A DNA stretch of 36,677 nucleotides from Verrucomicrobiota bacterium (GTDB lineage: Bacteria > Verrucomicrobiota > Verrucomicrobiia > Limisphaerales > JADLHS01), in assembly GCA_008933055.1 (NCBI GenBank), contig WBXK01000006.1, positions 1 through 36,677 on the forward strand, read 5' to 3'. This document shows, one piece after another, positions 32,202 through 36,677 of the stretch. A program made the position numbers and the translations under genes. The stretch's first letter is position 1. Every line of letters starts with the position of its first letter. A model generated the notes under the pieces. The model did no database searches. It was not told the origin of the DNA and saw only the letters and a program-made list of their open reading frames with translations.

Positions 32202-32963
32202 GTGTTTCGTCCCTGCATTGATCTTCGAGACGGCAAGGTTGTTCAGATAGTCGGTGGCACGCTGAGTGACAACCCGGCGGATGTGCGTACTAACTACGTC
32301 TCCGAACGCCCTGCGTCATGGTTCGCTGACCTTTATAAACGCGACCATCTCACCGGCGGCCACATCATTCTATTGGGTGCTGGCAATGAAACGTCTGCGC
32401 GTGAAGCTTTGGCGGCGTATCCGGGCGGAATGCAGATTGGCGGCGGGGTGAATGCGTCCAATGCCCGCAGCTGGCTGGAAGCTGGGGCGTCCCACGTCAT
32501 CGTCACGAGCTGGGTATTTCGTGAGGGGCGCGTGGATGAGCCACGGCTGGCAGAATTGGTCAAGCTGGTCGGCCGCGAGCGGCTTGTGCTGGACTTGAGC
32601 TGCCGGAAGCGCGATGGAAATTATTACGTGGTCACAGATCGTTGGCAGAAGTTCACCGATGTGACGCTGTCTGCGGCGACGTTTAAAAAGTTTTCAAACT
32701 TGTGCGCGGAGTTTTTGATCCATGCAGTGGATGTCGAAGGGCTGTGTCGCGGCATTGATGGCGAGCTTGTGGAGAAACTGGCCGCTTGGTCTTCCATTCC
32801 CGCGACCTATGCTGGGGGCGCGAATTCTCTCACCGATCTTGAAACGGTTCGGCGATTGAGTCAGGGCAGGGTAGGGCTGACGATCGGCTCCGCGCTGGAC
32901 ATCTTCGGCGGCGAAGGCGTGCGCTACGAGGACGCGGTCAATTTCAATCGTAGCCACTGTTGA
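32202..32963 (+). CDS. hisA: HisA, eukaryotic type (ProFAR isomerase)
   Basis: 253 residues from a GTG. It is the fourth-step isomerase of histidine synthesis. The sequence MFRPCIDLRDGKVVQIVGGTL and later GHIILLGAGN, QIGGGVNASNA, DLSCRKRDG, HAVDVEGLCRGID and TYAGGANSLTDLETV follow the pattern of the fungal/plant HIS6 subfamily (hisA_euk) rather than the usual bacterial HisA (with DLxxGxxVRL...G). Asp7 is the expected catalytic acid. AAGG lies only 2 bases before the GTG, too close to be an ideal ribosome site. No other his genes are adjacent. Confidence 0.88.
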   Translation: MFRPCIDLRDGKVVQIVGGTLSDNPADVRTNYVSERPASWFADLYKRDHLTGGHIILLGAGNETSAREALAAYPGGMQIGGGVNASNARSWLEAGASHVIVTSWVFREGRVDEPRLAELVKLVGRERLVLDLSCRKRDGNYYVVTDRWQKFTDVTLSAATFKKFSNLCAEFLIHAVDVEGLCRGIDGELVEKLAAWSSIPATYAGGANSLTDLETVRRLSQGRVGLTIGSALDIFGGEGVRYEDAVNFNRSHC

Positions 32964-33034
32964 GGCGCGGCAGACCTGGAAAATGGTTTTGACTTGGATG
33001 GCGAGTAGTCGTTAAGGTTTAATAGGTTTTGGTT

Positions 33035-33110
33035 GGGGTCGTAGCTCAGTTGGTAGAGCACCACAATGGCATTGTGGGGGTCATCGGTTCGAACCCGTTC
33101 GGCTCCACCA
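33035..33110 (+). tRNA. tRNA-Ala(GGC)
   Basis: A 76-base cloverleaf: acceptor GGGGTCG/CGGCTCC, D-arm GCTC-AGTTGGTA-GAGC, anticodon arm CCACA-ATGGCAT-TGTGG, variable loop of five, T-arm ATCGG-TTCGAAC-CCGTT (one T-T mismatch), and encoded CCA. The anticodon GGC reads alanine codon GCC. A terminator follows. Confidence 0.92.
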
Positions 33111-33121
33111 TCCAAAACAAG

Positions 33122-33152
33122 AAGCCTGCAACTCTGTTTGCAGGCTTTTTTT
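33122..33152 (+). terminator. Rho-independent terminator of tRNA-Ala
   Basis: The stem AAGCCTGCAA/TTGCAGGCTT is followed by a run of T, 11 bases after the tRNA end. Confidence 0.9.
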
Positions 33153-33153
33153 A

Positions 33154-33605
33154 TTGGCTCAAGCCTCTCGTTTCCGGCCTGACGGGTTGGACGATTCCGC
33201 GATTTGAGGATGCACCTTGTTTTTACAAATTTTATGAATAGGAGAGGGATAAAGAGGATTCTCAACTCAACCCCGTTCTGAAAACGCAACTGGCCCGCCT
33301 GCTGGTTGTCTGGACGTGGTGATTGGCTATGACGACCGTGGCCCCGGTTGCGGTTACGCCGCACGTAGTTCAGAAAATATCCCAGTGCTGTGGCTGTGGT
33401 TAGCTAGCCAGAAATCCAAAATGCAATTCGGAATCCCTTGTCGGAAACGCGTTTGTTAAAACTCGGCGTGACTCTGGTTAACCGTAATAATACAGAATAC
33501 AGCCAGTGGCATTTCCTGATCAATACCGGGAAAAACTTCCACCAAATAACTTGCTTCATCTGCCAGTGACGGCATTTTGAGGTTCGTTTTACAGGCATTA
33601 AAAAC
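33154..33605. other. Intergenic region before the sugar-nucleotide operon
   Basis: 452 bases with no convincing gene. A stop-free + frame of about 56 codons (33405-33572) starts only at weak codons and matches nothing known. The promoter of rfbA must lie here, but no box pair is good enough to name. Confidence 0.5.
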
Positions 33606-34490
33606 ATGAAGGGAATTATTCTAGCAGGCGGGGCCGGTTCTCGGCTTTATCCGTTGACACTTGTTGCGAGTAAGCAGCTCCAGCCGGTGTATGACAAACC
33701 GATGGTTTATTATCCGCTGACGACTTTGGTGGAGGGTGGCATCAAGGAGCTCTGCCTTATCTCCACGCCGCATGATTTGCCGCGCTTCAAGCAATTGCTT
33801 GGCGACGGATCGCGCTTTGGGCTGACGATTGATTATCGCGAGCAGGAAAAACCAGCGGGTATCGCGCAGGCGTTTCTGATCGCCGAATCATTCATCGGGA
33901 ATGACAACGTGACGTTGATCCTTGGCGACAACATTTTTTATGGCGGCGATGCTTTTGGCCGCGCGTTCTCGGAATTTAAAGGGGGCGCTACAATCTTTGG
34001 TTATCACGTCAATGATCCCGAACGTTACGGCGTGGTGGAATTTGATGCGAGCGGTCAGGCAATTTCGATCGAAGAAAAACCCAAGCACCCCAAGAGCAAT
34101 TATGCAGTGCCAGGGCTGTACATCTACGATAATGAGGTGCTGAATATCGTCAGAAATCAAAAGCCATCTGCGCGCGGTGAGCTTGAGATCACGGACGTGA
34201 ATGTGACGTATCTCAAACGCGGCAAGCTGCGCGTCTCGCGACTTCCACGAGGGTTTGCGTGGCTGGATGCGGGCACGAGCAGCAGCCTGCATGAAGCTAG
34301 CGCGTATGTTCAGACGATCGAGAAGCGAGCGGGCGTCAAGATTGGCTGCCCAGAGGAGGCGGCGTTTCGAGCTGGGACTCTTTCACTGCCTCAACTGAAT
34401 GAACTTACGGGCAAAATGCCCAACTGCGAATACCGGGACTATCTTGCGTCCGTGGTGGCTGAAGCAAACCGACTCAAAAACGAAAAATGA
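33606..34490 (+). CDS. rfbA: Glucose-1-phosphate thymidylyltransferase
   Basis: 294 residues, usual length. It makes dTDP-glucose from glucose 1-phosphate and dTTP, the first step of dTDP-rhamnose synthesis. The N-terminus MKGIILAGGAGSRLYPLT is the nucleotide-binding signature. KQLQPVYDKPMVYYPL, LILGDNIFYG and EEKPKHPKSNYAVPGLYIYD follow, as in RmlA. It is the first gene of a three-gene operon; the next gene overlaps it by 4 bases (ATGA). No obvious Shine-Dalgarno sequence is present. Confidence 0.97.
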   Translation: MKGIILAGGAGSRLYPLTLVASKQLQPVYDKPMVYYPLTTLVEGGIKELCLISTPHDLPRFKQLLGDGSRFGLTIDYREQEKPAGIAQAFLIAESFIGNDNVTLILGDNIFYGGDAFGRAFSEFKGGATIFGYHVNDPERYGVVEFDASGQAISIEEKPKHPKSNYAVPGLYIYDNEVLNIVRNQKPSARGELEITDVNVTYLKRGKLRVSRLPRGFAWLDAGTSSSLHEASAYVQTIEKRAGVKIGCPEEAAFRAGTLSLPQLNELTGKMPNCEYRDYLASVVAEANRLKNEK

Positions 34491-35440
34491 TACTTCTTCT
34501 TGGCGGCACGGGTTACATCGGGCAGGCATTTGCGACGGAGCTTCAGCGGCGGAACAAGCCGTTCGTGACGCTCTCTAGGCGTGAATTGGATTACGCGCGC
34601 TTCGATCAGCTCTTGAGCTTTCTGAAATCGCGCAAGCCAGAGTTCGTCGTCAACGCAGCGGGCTACACCGGCAAACCAAACGTCGACGCGTGCGAAGTGG
34701 CAAAGGCTGACACTCTTGTTGGAAATGCTATGCTCCCGCAAACCATCGCGCACGCGTGTGCGGCGATGAATATCCCGTGGGGGCACGTTTCATCTGGCTG
34801 CATCTACTCTGGAGCAAAGGTGAAGATTGGCGGGGTGGTCCGCACCGAGAAAGACATGACGAGGCCCGAGATGCGGGAGTTAGTGGCGAAGTCGCCTGAG
34901 AATATTTTGGGTTTCACCGAGACGGATACACCGAATTTTTCATTCCGCGACCTGCCGTGCAGTTTTTATAGTGGCACCAAAGCGTTGGGTGAAGAGGTTC
35001 TAGCTGGCATTGGCCAGAGTTACATTTGGCGATTAAGAATCCCGTTCGATGAACAGGACAGCGCCCGAAACTATCTGAGCAAAGTGCAGCGTTATCAGAA
35101 GGCTTACGACAACATCAACTCGATTTCGCATCGCGGTGATTACGCTAAAGCGTGTCTGGATCTGTGGGAGAAGCGCGCTGCTTATGGTGCTTACAATGTG
35201 ACCAATCCTGATTTCATCTCCACGAGGGAAGTCGTTGGGATGATCGAGAAACTCTTGAAGCCCAATCGCAAGTTTGAGTTCTGGGAAAGTGACGAAGAAT
35301 TTTACAAAATTGCGGCCAAGACCCCTCGCTCAAATTGTGTGATGGATGTCACGAAGTTGCTCTCGGCCGGCGTGAAAATTCGTTCGGTCAGGGAAGCGGT
35401 GGAGACTTCGCTGAAAAACTGGAAACCGGAAAACATTTAA
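34487..35440 (+). CDS. NAD(P)-dependent epimerase/reductase resembling plant NRS/ER (UER1)
   Basis: 317 residues, an extended short-chain dehydrogenase. The nucleotide site is GGTGYIG (6-12), and Tyr161/Lys165 lie in [10 protein letters not shown]. It departs from standard Rml[16 protein letters not shown] (56-70), [10 protein letters not shown] (Cys105), and [13 protein letters not shown] (Lys199) match the pattern I recall from plant NRS/ER (NAAGVTGRPNVDWCE, TGCIFEYD, RNFITKISRYNK). There Cys115 and Lys183 serve 3,5-epimerisation and Tyr/Lys serve the 4-keto reduction. All four positions are present here. Lying between rfbA and rfbB, with no rfbC or rfbD in view, it may make dTDP-rhamnose from the 4-keto-6-deoxy sugar in one protein. 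Bifunctionality is inference. Confidence 0.8.
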   Translation: MILLLGGTGYIGQAFATELQRRNKPFVTLSRRELDYARFDQLLSFLKSRKPEFVVNAAGYTGKPNVDACEVAKADTLVGNAMLPQTIAHACAAMNIPWGHVSSGCIYSGAKVKIGGVVRTEKDMTRPEMRELVAKSPENILGFTETDTPNFSFRDLPCSFYSGTKALGEEVLAGIGQSYIWRLRIPFDEQDSARNYLSKVQRYQKAYDNINSISHRGDYAKACLDLWEKRAAYGAYNVTNPDFISTREVVGMIEKLLKPNRKFEFWESDEEFYKIAAKTPRSNCVMDVTKLLSAGVKIRSVREAVETSLKNWKPENI

Positions 35441-35453
35441 CTGGAAATCTACT

Positions 35454-36473
35454 GTGAACTTACTTGTCACTGGCGGCGCTGGATTCATCGGATCAAACCT
35501 GATCCAACACATCATCGAAAAACCTGAGATCAAGAAGCTCATCAATCTGGATTGCCTCACCTACGCTGGGCATCCAGCGAATCTTGAAACGGTCTCCAAG
35601 AATTCTAAATACGTTTTTGAGAAAGTGGATTTGCGGGACAAGGCGGCAGTCATCCGAGTTGTGGAGCAGCACGGCATCACGCATGTCATGCACCTAGCGG
35701 CGGAATCGCATGTGGATCGCTCGATCACAGGGCCTGGAGATTTCATCAGCACCAACATCGTGGGCACATTCAATCTGCTCGAAGCGTGTCGTGCGTTCTG
35801 GGTTGGCAAGTTTGATGACAAGCGCTTTCATCACGTCTCGACTGATGAGGTCTATGGCTCGCTCGGCGCGACGGGATATTTTACTGAAACAACTCCTTAC
35901 GCCCCCAACTCGCCTTACTCAGCCAGCAAAGCGTCCAGCGACATGATCGTCCGCGCGTATCATCACACTTACGGGCTGAACACGGTGATAACGAATTGCT
36001 CGAACAACTACGGGCCGTTTCAGTTTCCTGAGAAGTTGATCCCGGTGGTCATACAGAATTGTCTCTCGCGGAAAAACATTCCTGTTTACGGAGATGGCAT
36101 GAATGTGCGCGATTGGCTTTATGTGCGCGATCATGCGGAAGCGCTATGGCAGGTCTTGAATCGCGGCAAGACAGCGGAGACCTACAACATCGGTGGTCAC
36201 AATGAGTGGGCGAACATCAATATTGTGAAACTCATCTGCGATCTAATCGACGAGATGTCTCCGGAATCCGGGGGCAAAACGCAAACGCTGATCACCTATG
36301 TGAAAGATCGTCCGGGGCACGACCGGCGATACGCTATCGATGCGAGCAAACTTCAAAATGAGTTGGGTTGGGTACCTGCCTACACGTTTGAGAAAGGCAT
36401 TCGGGAGACGGTGCGTTGGTATCTCGACAACCAGGCATGGGTCAAAACGGTTTTGGCAAAGCCAGCTCACTGA
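35454..36473 (+). CDS. rfbB: dTDP-glucose 4,6-dehydratase
   Basis: 339 residues from a GTG with GGAAAT upstream, 13 bases after the preceding gene. It converts dTDP-glucose to dTDP-4-keto-6-deoxyglucose, bound to NAD. The Rossmann motif is [35 protein letters not shown] (catalytic Asp/Glu and Thr/Ser region), YSASKASSD (Tyr/Lys), and [14 protein letters not shown] are the family landmarks. [14 protein letters not shown] closes the substrate-binding part. It is the last gene of the operon; a perfect terminator follows. Confidence 0.97.
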   Translation: MNLLVTGGAGFIGSNLIQHIIEKPEIKKLINLDCLTYAGHPANLETVSKNSKYVFEKVDLRDKAAVIRVVEQHGITHVMHLAAESHVDRSITGPGDFISTNIVGTFNLLEACRAFWVGKFDDKRFHHVSTDEVYGSLGATGYFTETTPYAPNSPYSASKASSDMIVRAYHHTYGLNTVITNCSNNYGPFQFPEKLIPVVIQNCLSRKNIPVYGDGMNVRDWLYVRDHAEALWQVLNRGKTAETYNIGGHNEWANINIVKLICDLIDEMSPESGGKTQTLITYVKDRPGHDRRYAIDASKLQNELGWVPAYTFEKGIRETVRWYLDNQAWVKTVLAKPAH

Positions 36474-36494
36474 GAGTGTTTGCAGGGGTTTTGG

Positions 36495-36527
36495 AAAACG
36501 GGCGCATCCCTGATGCGCCCGTTTTTT
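36495..36527 (+). terminator. Rho-independent terminator of the rfbA-rfbB operon
   Basis: A perfect 13-bp stem (36496-36508 with 36512-36524), three-base loop, and T tract. It starts 22 bases after the rfbB stop. Confidence 0.93.
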
Positions 36528-36677
36528 GGATTGAGTCACGCCCTGTCGTTGGTCGTGTCACTCTGTCGGATTTTAAGAGATTAGTGCGCGGCTTACATCT
36601 TTCACTCTGACTTCCTTCTCCGTTTCAATCCGCCGTTAAATATTTCAGGATGAGTAAACCGTAAAAATTACAGGCAA

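Noticed and set aside
33405-33572. Stop-free frame of about 56 codons upstream of rfbA
   Set aside because: Weak starts only and no similarity that I recognise; kept as intergenic.
1-36677. CRISPR arrays, complete insertion sequences, prophage or a defence island
   Set aside because: No regularly spaced repeats, no transposase gene and no recognisable defence cluster; the only mobile trace is the recombinase remnant near 31400.

Overview
The window is a piece of a bacterial chromosome. It is moderately GC-rich and densely coding, and it carries mostly housekeeping genes. I infer a verrucomicrobial origin (Limisphaerales/Pedosphaera-like). The reasons are a secreted delta-60 repeat protein whose C-terminus has the 'LQWSTNLVDW ... 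FFRV' type of ending common in that phylum, frequent starts without a Shine-Dalgarno sequence, heptanucleotide repeats lying in frame inside housekeeping genes, and RND/lipoprotein genes showing a Gram-negative envelope. The phylum is inference: no rRNA is present.

Layout. 1-91: 3' end of a class II ketose-bisphosphate aldolase gene plus its terminator. 354-806: Hsp20 chaperone. 1198-2819 (-): two overlapping SAM methyltransferase genes, the first with a zinc ribbon. 2967-6242 (-): tsf, rpsB and a thymidine phosphorylase gene; there is a likely structured leader before rpsB and a long hairpin between rpsB and tsf. 6386-8939 (-): a small PD-(D/E)XK-like protein, fabF, acpP and a Nudix hydrolase; a terminator-like hairpin separates acpP from fabF. 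9187-11928: pyruvate phosphate dikinase. 12198-14500: a frameshifted zinc-ribbon gene, trpA and a mannose-1-phosphate guanylyltransferase. 14531-15974: a frameshifted delta-60 repeat protein. 15989-18436 (-): pheT. 18569-24336 (-): a tightly packed RND efflux operon (adaptor, pump, outer-membrane factor). 24565-25898: a YkgJ-type Cys-cluster protein and divergent EngB GTPase. 25926-29946 (-): hypothetical protein, DUF4337-like membrane protein, GluQ, M23 peptidase and a lipoprotein. 29992-30102: a 36-residue Lys/Arg-rich protein.

30115-31546 is the accessory part: two 32-bp terminator copies (31/32 identical) lie exactly 1400 bp apart in direct orientation. Between them are a doubtful ORF, a 58-residue membrane protein, a structured hairpin, a GIY-YIG nuclease gene and a decayed tyrosine-recombinase C-terminus. 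Beyond it are a GspG-like protein, a eukaryotic-type HisA and tRNA-Ala(GGC).

33606-36473 is a three-gene sugar-nucleotide operon: rfbA, an epimerase/reductase resembling plant NRS/ER (UER1), and rfbB. No rfbC or rfbD is visible. The middle gene may do both missing steps of dTDP-L-rhamnose synthesis; I consider this the most testable novel idea here. The heptamer insertions in pheT and gluQ, the acpP-fabF attenuator and the GIY-YIG/integrase junction also deserve a second look.
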